Below are positions 43,655 to 52,352 of a stretch of DNA of 64,000 nt, piece by piece. Source of the DNA: Alloyangia pacifica (lineage in GTDB: Bacteria; Pseudomonadota; Alphaproteobacteria; Rhodobacterales; Rhodobacteraceae); contig NZ_FOZW01000019.1 in the NCBI RefSeq assembly GCF_900116195.1, positions 1 to 64,000 of the forward strand, in the 5' to 3' direction. Under the pieces are notes generated by a model. That model was not told the DNA's origin, ran no database searches, and was given only the letters and a program-made list of their open reading frames with translations. Made by a program: the position numbers and the translations under genes. The first letter of the stretch is position 1, and every line of letters begins with the position of its first letter.

Positions 43655-44572
43655 GTGCCAAACACGTTGGCGCACCTTGGCATCCAGACCCTTGTCAGCC
43701 GGGGCGTGTTTCGCGATGCGGATGTCAAATGGGTCTGGCTCGCCTGCATTGTGCCGGACCTGCCGTGGATCGCGCAGCGTATGATCCGGGCCGCCTGGCC
43801 TGGGGTCGACATGATCGATCTGCGTCTCTACGCGATTGTTCAGAGCTCGCTGCTGTTCTGCTTAGTGCTCTGCGCCGGGCTTGCCTGCTTCAGTCGCTGG
43901 AGATGGCGCACTTTCGGGCTGCTCGCGGCAGGCAGCATGATGCACCTGCTTCTCGATGCACTGCAACTCAAGTGGGCAAATGGCGTGGTTCTCTTTGCGC
44001 CGTTTCGATGGGAACTGGTGAATTTCGGCCTGTTCTGGCCGGAGGACCTGACCACGACCTTGTTTACGCTGCTCGGCGTCGCCGTTGCTGGGGTTGCATT
44101 CTGCCGTCTACCCAAAATCGGCTCTGACCTGCGTTTACCAGGGCCGGGGCTGGCTCTGCTGGCTAGCGGGGCACTGGCCGTCTACATCGTCGGCCCGATC
44201 TGCTTCTCGCGCGCGGTCGAGATGGCAGACTTGCACTACACTCGCACACTGCGCCAGGCCGAAGTCCGGGAGAACATGCCCGTTGAGGTGGATCGCGGCC
44301 GTATTGTGGCAACCCCGGAAGGCTCTGAGCTTCTGTTGTGGACCGGGGAGCGGATTGCGCTGAACGGGCTGCTGGAAGGCACAGAGGGGGTCTTCTCCCT
44401 GCGAGGGCACTTCTCTGCCCGCGACGCCATCGCGGTTGACGCCACACACAGGCATCGAGCCGGAATCCGCGACTACGCTTCCTATGCCGGACTTTTACTC
44501 GTTGTCGCGTGGTGGCTGGTTTGTATAGGGCGCTGGGCTTCTGCGCGCGGGCGCGCAAAGGTAACGTCCTGA
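43655..44572 (+). CDS. Membrane-bound metal-dependent hydrolase-like protein, YdjM/DUF457 type (305 aa)
   Basis: Begins MPNTLAHLGIQTL and has AAGSMMHLLLDALQ and VLFAPFRWELVNFGLFWPED: these histidine/aspartate blocks between helices match the YdjM (PF04307) family of predicted inner-membrane hydrolases. About six helices, the last near residue 285. The C-terminal third contains a soluble beta-rich part (EVDRGRIVATPEGSELLLWTGE), probably periplasmic, not usual for the family. Start GTG 43655 with GGAGG nine bases upstream. Substrate unknown; it is cotranscribed with the DTHVHF protein. Confidence 0.7.
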   Translation: MPNTLAHLGIQTLVSRGVFRDADVKWVWLACIVPDLPWIAQRMIRAAWPGVDMIDLRLYAIVQSSLLFCLVLCAGLACFSRWRWRTFGLLAAGSMMHLLLDALQLKWANGVVLFAPFRWELVNFGLFWPEDLTTTLFTLLGVAVAGVAFCRLPKIGSDLRLPGPGLALLASGALAVYIVGPICFSRAVEMADLHYTRTLRQAEVRENMPVEVDRGRIVATPEGSELLLWTGERIALNGLLEGTEGVFSLRGHFSARDAIAVDATHRHRAGIRDYASYAGLLLVVAWWLVCIGRWASARGRAKVTS

Positions 44573-44586
44573 ACCAGGTTCTTCGA

Positions 44587-45570
44587 TCACAACATCGTCG
44601 CGTAGAGATCAAGGAAGCGCTGCGCACCACGCTCCAGCGAGAGGTGCTCGAGCACATAGTCTCGCGGGCGGAAGTCTGCGCGGCGCTTCCAGAAATCTTC
44701 GAAGCGCTCTTCGATGTTGTCCCGGGTGAATGTCAGCCCGCAGCGCTGATCGAAGTAGGGCACCGATGACACCCTGAGATGTGCACCCGCTAGCTTGCGT
44801 TGCGACGGATCGACGAGTTCGCCGTCATCCCAGGCAAAGACAGGCAGGTTTGAAGACATCGCTTCCTGGTAGGCGAGGCCCTGGGTTTCGTGCTCGGCGA
44901 CAAAGATCATGCTTCGCGCGCCGGTGACGGTCTTGCGGAAGGTCTCCAGGTTGTGCGCGCCGTAGCGCAGTTCTTTCCAGCCCAGCCCGCGTCGCTTCAG
45001 CATGCTGCGGATCGGCCGAAGCAGATCGCGTTCGCGCTCAGCCTGGTGCCAGCGTACCTTGTTGTAGAGCAGCACGTCGCATGTCTTTGGTTCGCTGGAA
45101 ATGTCGGGCCATGCGTCCGTGTCGATGCCAACGAACATCGTCGCGAAGAGGTCGCGTCGGTCCGGTGCGTTGAGCTCGATTGGCCATTCCGAGGGATATG
45201 TAACGATCTTGAGATTGAGTGTTTGGCGGAGCTCGTCGAGATCGTTGGGGTCCGGTACCCGTCCGGGCCCGTAGATCACCGGGTTGGTGAGGCCGAAGCG
45301 TGCGAAGGGTGGCATGAACCCACTCATGCCGATCGGCCGCGCCGGATCGTTGCGGGCGAGACGGAAGTTGTTCACATGCACTTCGTGCCCGGTACTTTCG
45401 ATGCTGCGGACCAGGTTCGCAAAGGCCGTATAGAAGCCCGTGCGTGGCTGCACACCCTTTGCGGAGCGGTAAAGGTATCGTGCCCTTTCGCGAAGCTGCG
45501 AGAGGTTTTGCCCGAAGGGGAGATCGTAGGCCTTGAGATCGTATCCATCGAAAAACAGCGGTATCTTCAT
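44587..45570 (-). CDS. GT4-like glycosyltransferase (327 aa)
   Basis: C-terminal donor-type block IFVAEHETQGLAYQEAMSSNLPVFAWDDGELVDP, with the E-x7-E-like pattern of GT4 enzymes (E in AEHETQG and YQEAMSS). N-terminal part is unusual: KIPLFFDGYDLKAYDLPFGQNLSQLRERARYLYRS. No signal peptide. It is the last gene of the minus-strand operon 48706 to 44587, after the GMC dehydrogenase pair. It probably adds a sugar in the EPS or a second glycan. Confidence 0.7.
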   Translation of the reverse strand: MKIPLFFDGYDLKAYDLPFGQNLSQLRERARYLYRSAKGVQPRTGFYTAFANLVRSIESTGHEVHVNNFRLARNDPARPIGMSGFMPPFARFGLTNPVIYGPGRVPDPNDLDELRQTLNLKIVTYPSEWPIELNAPDRRDLFATMFVGIDTDAWPDISSEPKTCDVLLYNKVRWHQAERERDLLRPIRSMLKRRGLGWKELRYGAHNLETFRKTVTGARSMIFVAEHETQGLAYQEAMSSNLPVFAWDDGELVDPSQRKLAGAHLRVSSVPYFDQRCGLTFTRDNIEERFEDFWKRRADFRPRDYVLEHLSLERGAQRFLDLYATML

Positions 45571-45693
45571 GGGCGTACCTGCGCGGCTCCGGAGACAAAC
45601 AGGTGGAAAAGAGATTGGTGGCTGGCAGTCTTGGACTTTGCTGCACCGGGTCTCGTGCGGGACAGCATCGCAGGTAGCACCATCTTGCGGCTC

Positions 45694-46119
45694 TCAAACG
45701 GCTCCTTCCGCGAGGGCCGACAGATAGAGGCCACAGGTCGGCTCCCAAGGATTGACCTCGGTGTAATCGAAATGCTCCGCCCGCCCTTGGGTGATCGCTA
45801 TTATGTTGCTGCGCACGAGAAAGGTCTGCAGGAACAGAGATTTGAGCTCCTGGGCCTGGGGGGTCATCTTGAGGTGTTCACCGTGCCACGCGAAATAGAG
45901 TTCTGCCGCAGCCTTTTTCGCGAAGTTGCCGCTGCCTGCCTGCGCCGCGTAGTCCGACACGAACCCATCGACCCCTTCGATTTTCAGCACTTCTGGACCG
46001 AAATGCTCGGCGAGGATACGGTTCAGGAATGACTGAATTCCCCCCATTGCTATAGGCACGGCAGCGGCGGTGACGGCGGCGGCGCCTCCGGTCAGAACGG
46101 CACGGCGGGTGAGGCGCAT
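45694..46119 (-). CDS. Tat-exported small subunit for GMC dehydrogenase 3 (141 aa)
   Basis: Starts MRLTRRAVLTGGAAAV, a clear twin-arginine signal (TRRAVLTG), followed by a helical 110-residue domain. It begins at the last base of the stop of GMC gene 3 (TGATG), so the two are coupled. In FAD-dependent hexose and gluconate dehydrogenases the small subunit carries the Tat signal for the whole complex. By analogy this protein takes the folded flavo-iron-sulfur subunit to the periplasm. No cysteine-rich or heme site is visible in it. Confidence 0.78.
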   Translation of the reverse strand: MRLTRRAVLTGGAAAVTAAAVPIAMGGIQSFLNRILAEHFGPEVLKIEGVDGFVSDYAAQAGSGNFAKKAAAELYFAWHGEHLKMTPQAQELKSLFLQTFLVRSNIIAITQGRAEHFDYTEVNPWEPTCGLYLSALAEGAV

Positions 46120-47528
46120 CACAAACGGCTCCCGAGAAACATGGACAAGGCTGACAAGGTCAGTGTCGGGTTGGCTGCGCTGCTCGTTGGAAAGGTGCTG
46201 GCTCCGAGGCAGGCGAGGTTGGGCACATCGAAAAGCCGGCACTCTGGATCGACGACACCGTCGTCGCGCCGCTCTGCCATGGGTGTTCCGCCAATAATAT
46301 GCGCCTCGGTCGGCTCGAAGCCGCCAAAGCTGAAGTTGTCGGCGAAACTCACGAGGTCTGCGACGCGGCTGCGCGCGCGCGCGAGCCCGGCAAAGGCGTA
46401 TGCGCTGTGACCGCCCCACATCAGGCGAGGCTCATCGTTCTCGAGCACAATCCGGTTTGATGTCTGCGGGAGGTCTTCGGCTACGAATTTCAGCTTGAGC
46501 CTTTGCAGCCATTTTCCCGGTTCGAGACGAAGCGAAGGCGGGGCGTTCCAGCTCTCGATCAGGACAGAGGCAGCCTCGCTGCGGAAAGAGCCATCATAAA
46601 GAGCATAGCCTACGCCCGTTATAGAGGTGCCGCCGTAGTAATTGTCGAAGGGAATGTCTGCCCAAGCGAATTGTCCGAGTTGCTCGTGGATGCCCTGTCC
46701 GACGCGCTCCCCGCCTAGCCCGGAGCGCAGCAAGATCGTGGAACTGCCCATGGGGTTGGCGGCCAGTCCGACGAAACTGCTTCGTAGCTCGGTCTCCACT
46801 TCCGAAACCGTACGTACGACGATCCCTGTTGCGAGGCCCGCTGCCGTGGGAATTGCACGACATTCCGCGCCGGTCAGCAGGTAGAACCGCGGATCCTCAA
46901 AATCCGCTTGTCCGTTCAGAATGGTAAACTTCGCATCAACCGGGCACAGATGGCAGGCGCCAGAGGCGCAGCATGTGCCGCGGTCACCACCGTTGGCGCG
47001 GGCGGTTGGCATCGGTGTCCAGCTCTTGTCGCTCTCGAACAGCCGCCGCTCCGCTCGGGTTGGGGTGTGCGCTGGATAGGGGTAGGGGCGCGAGCGGGGA
47101 AAGATCGCGTTGTTACCGCCGCCTGCCACCTGCATGATCTCTTCGACTTTGCAGAGCCATGGCTCCAGCGTGTCGTAGGAGATCGGCCAGTCCGCGCCGA
47201 CGCCGTAGCGGCTGCGAAGAGCGAAATCCGACGGATGCAGTCGAGGAGTGTTGCCCCACCAGCAGTTCGAGCATCCTCCGAACTGGTAGCGAAGCGCCCA
47301 GTCCTTTTGCTGGCCTGAACTGTTCGTTTGCACCATCTGCGGCGGCACGTCGCTTTGGCGGCCCGCAAGCTGGGTTCCGTGATCCATATAGGGACCACGT
47401 TCGACGAAGAGGACGTCAATATCTCGGTCGCGGAGCGCATGTGCAAAGAACATTGCCGCGAAGCTCGTGCCCACGAGGATCACGTCCCACTTGCGGCCCT
47501 TGGCTTGGGCAAGGTCGATGCGGTTCAT
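46119..47528 (-). CDS. GMC-family FAD dehydrogenase 3 with iron-sulfur-type cysteine cluster (469 aa)
   Basis: N-terminal FAD fold with a variant glycine motif (ILVGTSFAAMFFA), FGGCSNCWWGNTPRL, and a C-terminal GMC block (HIIGGTPMAE ... GVVDPECRLFDVPNLACLG ... SAANPTLTLSAL). Cys186, Cys187, Cys192 and Cys195 (GTCCASGACHLCP) match the cysteine cluster that holds a 3Fe-4S centre in FAD-dependent glucose and fructose dehydrogenases, though the last spacing is one residue shorter. With its Tat partner it is likely a periplasmic sugar dehydrogenase passing electrons to the membrane. Its start overlaps the GT4 gene as ATGA. Confidence 0.83.
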   Translation of the reverse strand: MNRIDLAQAKGRKWDVILVGTSFAAMFFAHALRDRDIDVLFVERGPYMDHGTQLAGRQSDVPPQMVQTNSSGQQKDWALRYQFGGCSNCWWGNTPRLHPSDFALRSRYGVGADWPISYDTLEPWLCKVEEIMQVAGGGNNAIFPRSRPYPYPAHTPTRAERRLFESDKSWTPMPTARANGGDRGTCCASGACHLCPVDAKFTILNGQADFEDPRFYLLTGAECRAIPTAAGLATGIVVRTVSEVETELRSSFVGLAANPMGSSTILLRSGLGGERVGQGIHEQLGQFAWADIPFDNYYGGTSITGVGYALYDGSFRSEAASVLIESWNAPPSLRLEPGKWLQRLKLKFVAEDLPQTSNRIVLENDEPRLMWGGHSAYAFAGLARARSRVADLVSFADNFSFGGFEPTEAHIIGGTPMAERRDDGVVDPECRLFDVPNLACLGASTFPTSSAANPTLTLSALSMFLGSRL

Positions 47529-48706
47529 TGCGCCACCGTCGGGCGAGGGGAACGCGGCAGGCGGGGCTCGATCTCTGTTTCAAGAAACGCCCGCAGCTTC
47601 CGGCTGTACGCGTCGGGTGTGAACTCCGCCGCCACACGTTCCTTGGCGGCAGTAACAAGCCGGCCACTCAATTCGGGGTCGCCCAGAAGGTCGCGTAACC
47701 CGGCGGCCATCGCCTCGGGCGTGGGCTCCACCAGACATGCGATCCGGTCGTCAAGGACCTGCGTATGCGTCGGCAGGCGCGTGGCGAGCAGCGGCCTGCC
47801 GCTGTCGAGGTAGGAATAGATCTTCATCGGAGTGTTGCGTCCCTGTCGACGCGGCGATACCACGACTGCCGCTGCCGAAAGGTAGTGCCCAAGCTCGCTG
47901 ACCGGGCGCGGGCCGAGGAAACTGGCATGAGCGGCGATGCCCAGATCTACCGCGCGCCGCTCCGCCGCAGCGACATCCTCGCCGGTCCCGCCAATCACCA
48001 CGAGCCGCATGGGATGCCGTTCCGGGTCGAGCACGGCCACTGCCTCCATGAGAAGATCCACGCCCTGATAGGGTTCGAGGTTTCCCACATACATCACGAC
48101 CGGCTTGTCGAAGGCGCATTCGGCTGCCGGTTGGCTGTCCTCACCGCTCAGCATGGTGACGTCCTCGAGCGTGCGCACAGGGATCCCTGGCGCGCGGTCG
48201 CGGACGATCTTCTCGAGCGCCTGGCAGCAGGTGATCGCCCCGTCGGCGCGGCGCATCACCGCAGCTTCGGCTCCTTCGAAGCAAAGCCTCAGCCAGCCAG
48301 GGAGCGCAAACTTGTCGTCGAGCTGTTCGGGTAAAGAGCTGTCGATGTCCGCAATATAGGGAACCCCGAAAATCGGCTTCAGAGCCATCGCCATGAAGGC
48401 GGCTTCTTCGACCGCGATGACGAGATCATAGTTGCCGCGCAGCATCCGCGCCGCGACCATGGGAAACATAAGAGTGTCGGCCAACAGTTTCTTGACCGAA
48501 AAGCCCGGTCGAAAGTTCTTTAGGCCGGGCAGGGCGGCCACGCGAAACACTCGGCAGCCGGGAATGTCGACATCGTCTCCTTCGGGAAAGCAGATCACGT
48601 CGGACTCATCGCCGCGGGCCGAAAGCGTTTCGAGCAGCATGTGCACAGCGATGGGGGTGCCACGCTGTGTCATGAAGGGCTGCGGTGCCAGAACGAGAAT
48701 CTTCAT
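47525..48706 (-). CDS. GT4-family glycosyltransferase (393 aa)
   Basis: A well-preserved GT4 enzyme: ILVLAPQPFMTQRGTPIAVHMLLE, then VVMYVGNLEPYQGVDLLMEAV, LVVIGGTGEDVAAAE, and VVVSPRRQGRNTPMKIYSYLDSGRPLLATRLPTHTQVL, where the donor-site glutamates are replaced by the KIYSYL form. The start ATG 48706 lies directly before the first beta strand; the longer frame from 48757 is less likely. It heads the minus-strand operon with GMC dehydrogenase 3, its Tat partner and another GT. Confidence 0.82.
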   Translation of the reverse strand: MKILVLAPQPFMTQRGTPIAVHMLLETLSARGDESDVICFPEGDDVDIPGCRVFRVAALPGLKNFRPGFSVKKLLADTLMFPMVAARMLRGNYDLVIAVEEAAFMAMALKPIFGVPYIADIDSSLPEQLDDKFALPGWLRLCFEGAEAAVMRRADGAITCCQALEKIVRDRAPGIPVRTLEDVTMLSGEDSQPAAECAFDKPVVMYVGNLEPYQGVDLLMEAVAVLDPERHPMRLVVIGGTGEDVAAAERRAVDLGIAAHASFLGPRPVSELGHYLSAAAVVVSPRRQGRNTPMKIYSYLDSGRPLLATRLPTHTQVLDDRIACLVEPTPEAMAAGLRDLLGDPELSGRLVTAAKERVAAEFTPDAYSRKLRAFLETEIEPRLPRSPRPTVAQ

Positions 48707-49121
48707 ATCCGACCCGCTGATTGGCGCGTATCCACGCACGCGGAGATCGGAGTGCAATTGCCGTAAATAATCAAAAGCGTCACCTCAGTAAAATGAAGCG
48801 CGGGAGCAAAGGGCGTCTGTCAAAGAATCAATCTAATATGGGCTCAGTCTGTGGTGGGGCCTAGGAAAAGTCACGCTCCGAAGCCGGATGCGACCCTCAG
48901 GTGCCGTGAAAATGTGCAAATCAGCCAATAAAATTACACCTCCTGGGAGGCCTGGTGCCAAGGAGTGTCAGATAAGATTTTGATTTGGCGTCATTTAACC
49001 TAGGCTTCATCTCCGGATGGTTCAAAATTTGGCCGGAAAGTTTCTTTGAGCGCTCCCAAGTTCGTCGTACCATGATTATGGATTTTTATTTTCTTGCATT
49101 TTCTTCCGAACGATATTTGCG
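48707..49121. other. Divergent AT-rich intergenic region
   Basis: 415 bp without a gene, AT-rich especially 48960-49121. It separates the minus-strand GT4/GMC operon from the plus-strand GT2 pair. A short CCTCC-TG-GGAGG dyad lies at 48939-48950 but its 2-nt loop makes a hairpin unlikely. No promoter was confidently placed. Confidence 0.45.
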
Positions 49122-50060
49122 ATGAGCTTCATGAAGAGCATAGATATCTCTGTCATCGTCCCCATCATGAATGAAGAAGAGAGCGTATCCTTTATGAGGG
49201 ATCGCGTCTTCGAGGCGCTCGAACCTCTCGGGCGCAACTTCGAGTTGATCTTCGTCGATGATGGATCAACGGATCAAAGCTTCCCCCGCCTTGCGAAAAT
49301 GGCCGAGAGGGATCCGAGGGTCGTGGTTCTCAAATTCCGCCGCAACGCAGGGCAGACCGCGGCGATGACCGCGGGCATCGAGTTTGCACGCGGGCGCTTG
49401 CTGGTCACCCTGGATGGCGATCTGCAGAACGATCCGGGCGATATTCCGATGATGCTGGAGAAGATTGAGGAGGGGTACGATCTTGTCGTGGGCTGGCGGA
49501 TCAAGCGACAGGACAAGTGGCTGTCCAGGAAGCTGCCCTCCATGGTCGCGAACCGGTTGATTGGCAAGGTCACGGGGCTGCCGATCCGCGACAATGGGTG
49601 CTCGCTCAAGGTTTATCGCGCCGAAGTTATCAAGAAGGTCCCGCTCTATTCCGACATGCACCGTTTCATTCCGGCCATGGCCTCGCCGCTCGGTACGCGT
49701 GTGGCGCAGGTAGGCGTAAGGCACCATGCTCGCCAATTCGGCGAGTCAAAATACGGTCTTTCACGGATCTACAAAGTGCTTCTGGACCTGATTGCGATCA
49801 AGATGATCCTTCTGTTTGCCCAAAAACCGCTTTCGCGCTTCGTTGGCCTCGCCCTTCTGTCTGCCTTCTGCGCGCTGCTCGCCGGCTGGCAGGTCGTCTT
49901 CGGTTCGGGTGCGTCGGGCAGTGGCAGCGTGATGATCCTGACCGCGGTCACGATGCTTTTCGGATCGCTCTCGGTGTTCCTGATCCTGCTGGGCACTGTG
50001 GCCGCAGTGGTGTTTGAACGTACCCCCCATATGCGGCCGACGTGGCTCGATGAAGGCTAG
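49122..50060 (+). CDS. DPM1/GtrB-type polyprenyl-phosphate glycosyltransferase (312 aa)
   Basis: GT2 domain with ISVIVPIMNEEESV, FVDDGSTD (45-51) and LVTLDGDLQNDPGDIP with the metal site Asp98-Gly-Asp100, then FGESKYGLSR, the hallmark of dolichol/polyprenyl-phosphate sugar synthases. Two C-terminal helices (about 235-258 and 268-292) place it in the GtrB/ArnC class. It should load one sugar onto undecaprenyl phosphate, giving a periplasmic donor for a GT-C enzyme. It is followed after 26 bp by a related but motif-less protein. Confidence 0.88.
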   Translation: MSFMKSIDISVIVPIMNEEESVSFMRDRVFEALEPLGRNFELIFVDDGSTDQSFPRLAKMAERDPRVVVLKFRRNAGQTAAMTAGIEFARGRLLVTLDGDLQNDPGDIPMMLEKIEEGYDLVVGWRIKRQDKWLSRKLPSMVANRLIGKVTGLPIRDNGCSLKVYRAEVIKKVPLYSDMHRFIPAMASPLGTRVAQVGVRHHARQFGESKYGLSRIYKVLLDLIAIKMILLFAQKPLSRFVGLALLSAFCALLAGWQVVFGSGASGSGSVMILTAVTMLFGSLSVFLILLGTVAAVVFERTPHMRPTWLDEG

Positions 50061-50086
50061 GCGCTATTTTGATCACAGGTGATTTC

Positions 50087-51079
50087 ATGACTCTTCATAA
50101 AACGTTTGACGAAGCCTCCGTTGGCGAGCCCGAGGTTTCGGTGATCATTGCCGCCGATGGCGATGGACAGGGCCTGGTGGCTTTGATTGACAGTTATTGT
50201 GCGGCGCTGGAGTCCACTGGCAAAAGCTTCGATGCCACCGTAATCTGCGACGACAAAGAGCCTGGCATGCGACGCGCGATTGCCGAGTTGGAGGGCAGGA
50301 CCCAGGTCAGCTTTGTCTCGCCTCGGCCGTGGCGTGGGCTCGATGCTGCGCTCATCCAGGGTATTCGCCGGGCAACGGGACGGATTGTGCTGACGCTGCC
50401 TGGATGGCAGGAAATCGCACCGAGTGAGATCCCCAAGCTTCTTGAAGCCGCCTCGCGCGAAGACGTAGACATGGCGACCGGCTGCCGGACCGACCTCGGT
50501 TTGTCCGCACTGAATCGTCCGAGGATCGCGCTGGCCCATGGCGTGCTGAAGTTGCTCTTCGGCCAATCTCTCAAGGACATCTTCTGCCGTAGCCGAGCAG
50601 GCCGCACCGAAACCTTCCAGAAAGTGGCGGAACTTGGCGTCCGCCAGCATTTCCTGCCCCTGGTTGCTGCTTCGGAGGGTTACAATGTGGAGCCTGTGCC
50701 GGTCGCCTCGGCTGAGAATGCGGTCACGCCGGAACTCCATAGGTTGAATGCAGGCTCCCATATCAATGCATTCTTTGACATGGCCTCGCTCTACGTCGCA
50801 CTAAAATTCCTGAAACGCCCTCTACGGTTTTTCGGGGCGATCGGCCTGCCGCTGATGACGCTGGGCTTTTTTTTCACCGCGTGGCTCGTGGTTTCCCGGC
50901 TGGCCTTCGGCACCGCGCTGGCTGACCGACCTGCGCTGGTGTTTTCGGTGATGATCATGGTGCTGGGTATCCAGATCATGGCTCTGGGCCTTATTGGCGA
51001 GATCATCATCTTCGCGTCAAGCCGCCGGATGCGCAGCTATGAAATCGACAAGATCCTCCGTGGCCGATTGGGCGATTGA
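50087..51079 (+). CDS. Degenerate GT2-like membrane protein, probable pseudo-enzyme (330 aa)
   Basis: Overall plan equals the preceding GtrB-type enzyme: GT-A-like domain (EVSVIIAADGDGQGLVALI), then two C-terminal helices (about 240-300). Yet the key residues are missing: where FVDDGSTD should be there is VICDDKEPG, and the metal-binding DGDLQNDP is TLPGWQEIAP with no acidic pair. FGESKYG is absent too. ATG 50087 with AGGTGA upstream is preferred to TTG 50069. It may act as a non-catalytic partner of the enzyme at 49.1 kb. The degeneracy is seen; the partner role is inferred. Confidence 0.72.
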   Translation: MTLHKTFDEASVGEPEVSVIIAADGDGQGLVALIDSYCAALESTGKSFDATVICDDKEPGMRRAIAELEGRTQVSFVSPRPWRGLDAALIQGIRRATGRIVLTLPGWQEIAPSEIPKLLEAASREDVDMATGCRTDLGLSALNRPRIALAHGVLKLLFGQSLKDIFCRSRAGRTETFQKVAELGVRQHFLPLVAASEGYNVEPVPVASAENAVTPELHRLNAGSHINAFFDMASLYVALKFLKRPLRFFGAIGLPLMTLGFFFTAWLVVSRLAFGTALADRPALVFSVMIMVLGIQIMALGLIGEIIIFASSRRMRSYEIDKILRGRLGD

Positions 51080-51134
51080 GACTGAAAGGGACCGAGGTGG
51101 TTCCGGAAATTAGAACACCTTGCTAGCAACTTTA

Positions 51135-51719
51135 TCAGTCATGCGCTTTGAAGGCCCCATGGTTTGTGCGACCTTCGTTGGGTCGCAGTTCGTTGATGAG
51201 TGTACGGAAAGTCTCGGCATCACCGGTCGCCCGGGCCAGAACGATGCCTCCTTGAATGGTCGCGATCATCCGGTGTGCCTGCTCCTGGCAAGTGCCAGCC
51301 GAGGGCTCCATGCGGCGCAGGCAGGCCGCGAGCACGGCGACCCAGCGGGCAAAGTAGCTGCCAACTGCACCGGCAAAACGGTCGCGAGTCTGATCCAGCG
51401 CGAACGCCCCCACGATACAGACCCTCTGTCCGCCTTCGAAATAGGTCAGCACCGCATCCAGCATGGTGTTGATGGCCGCCTCCGGAGGAAGAACCTCCAG
51501 CGGGCGGAAGACGTTCACCTCGAACCAGTCCGAAACGTGATCCAGGACCGCCGCCGCCATGTCCGCTTTGCCGCCGGGGAAGAAATGATAGAGGCTTCCG
51601 CGTCCGAGGCCGCTGCGCTCGGAAATGATGCCGATGCTTGTCCCTTCGTACCCGTGCTGCCGGAAAATCTCGGCCAGGACAGGCACCACGTCGGCCTTCT
51701 CCGCCACGATACGGGCCAT
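51135..51719 (-). CDS. TetR-family regulator (194 aa)
   Basis: N-terminal TetR DNA-binding domain: AEIFRQHGYEGTSIGIISERSGLGRGSLYHFFPGGKADM. The C-terminal ligand domain resembles the TetR_C group that binds small hydrophobic compounds. It starts at the last base of the HPP gene's stop (TGATG), so the two are coupled on the minus strand. A TGTA-N8-TACA operator lies upstream of the pair. It may regulate itself, or be controlled by BdcR, whose gene has the same operator. Confidence 0.85.
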   Translation of the reverse strand: MARIVAEKADVVPVLAEIFRQHGYEGTSIGIISERSGLGRGSLYHFFPGGKADMAAAVLDHVSDWFEVNVFRPLEVLPPEAAINTMLDAVLTYFEGGQRVCIVGAFALDQTRDRFAGAVGSYFARWVAVLAACLRRMEPSAGTCQEQAHRMIATIQGGIVLARATGDAETFRTLINELRPNEGRTNHGAFKAHD

Positions 51720-52207
51720 CAGCTTCTTCCCTGCGGGTAGGCCTGCCCGGTCAGGCGATGGAAGGTCACCGCAAGCGCCACGAGAAACAGCGACCCGGCG
51801 AGCACCGGCAGAACGAGGAAGCCGAAGCCGGGATCCGTCGCGAAGACCACGAGAGGGTTGGCGCCCGCCGGCGGGTGCGTGACCCTCAGGGCGACCATGA
51901 CCGCGATGGCAAGCCCGACCGCGAAAGCCAATGCCCACCAGTCATCGGGGAGCCAGAGGCGCATGATAAGCCCGACGAGGGTCGTGACGACATGGCCTCC
52001 GACCACGTTCGCGGGCTGGGACAACGGGCTTCCCGGCACGGCGAAGAGGAGGACGCAGCTGGCACCGAAGGGCGCCATGATCAGCGGCATATGGGCGCTG
52101 TCGGACATGAGGCGCAGGGCGGCGATGGCAAGGACGCCACCCAGGCCAGCCAGAAGGATGAGCTTCATGTCCGGCGCGGGCAGACTGCGCGTGAAATAGC
52201 GGTGCAT
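51719..52207 (-). CDS. HPP-family integral membrane protein (162 aa)
   Basis: Four hydrophobic helices and the family signature THPPAGANPLVV (about residues 113-124), with MPLIMAPFGASCVLLFAVPGSPLSQP upstream, both diagnostic of the HPP domain. Some family members have been linked to nitrite transport in chloroplasts, but most bacterial members are uncharacterised. It leads the two-gene unit with tetR; the operator at 52236-52251 ends 29 bp before its start codon, so repression there is likely. Confidence 0.86.
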   Translation of the reverse strand: MHRYFTRSLPAPDMKLILLAGLGGVLAIAALRLMSDSAHMPLIMAPFGASCVLLFAVPGSPLSQPANVVGGHVVTTLVGLIMRLWLPDDWWALAFAVGLAIAVMVALRVTHPPAGANPLVVFATDPGFGFLVLPVLAGSLFLVALAVTFHRLTGQAYPQGRS

Positions 52208-52235
52208 GTCGATTTCCGTAACGATGAGTAAAGTC

Positions 52236-52251
52236 TGTACCTTTCGTTACA
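52236..52251. promoter_or_regulatory. TetR-type operator upstream of HPP-tetR
   Basis: TGTACCTTTCGTTACA, a TGTA-N8-TACA dyad (with flanking bases CTGTA...TACAG). It matches the site at 52992-53007 in 14 of 16 positions. Both sites precede units containing a TetR gene, so one or both regulators probably bind here. Confidence 0.65.
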
Positions 52252-52352
52252 GAGATTCCCGAGCCGAGGTCAAGAGCGCCGGCATGCCGTCCGGTTGCGC
52301 GGCATTGTCAGCAGCAGGTGGCAATCTTCATCCGCCCCTGATCCAAGCCTTG

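Noticed and set aside
42733-44127. 464-codon plus-strand frame
   Set aside because: Covers two genes with better starts and recognisable features in another frame; the product is arginine-rich without motifs.
44890-46032. 380-codon plus-strand frame
   Set aside because: Antisense to the GT4-like gene and the Tat small subunit, both supported by motifs and coupling.
48939-48950. CCTCC-TG-GGAGG as a hairpin
   Set aside because: A 2-nt loop is too short for a stable terminator and no T-run follows; possible operator but without support.
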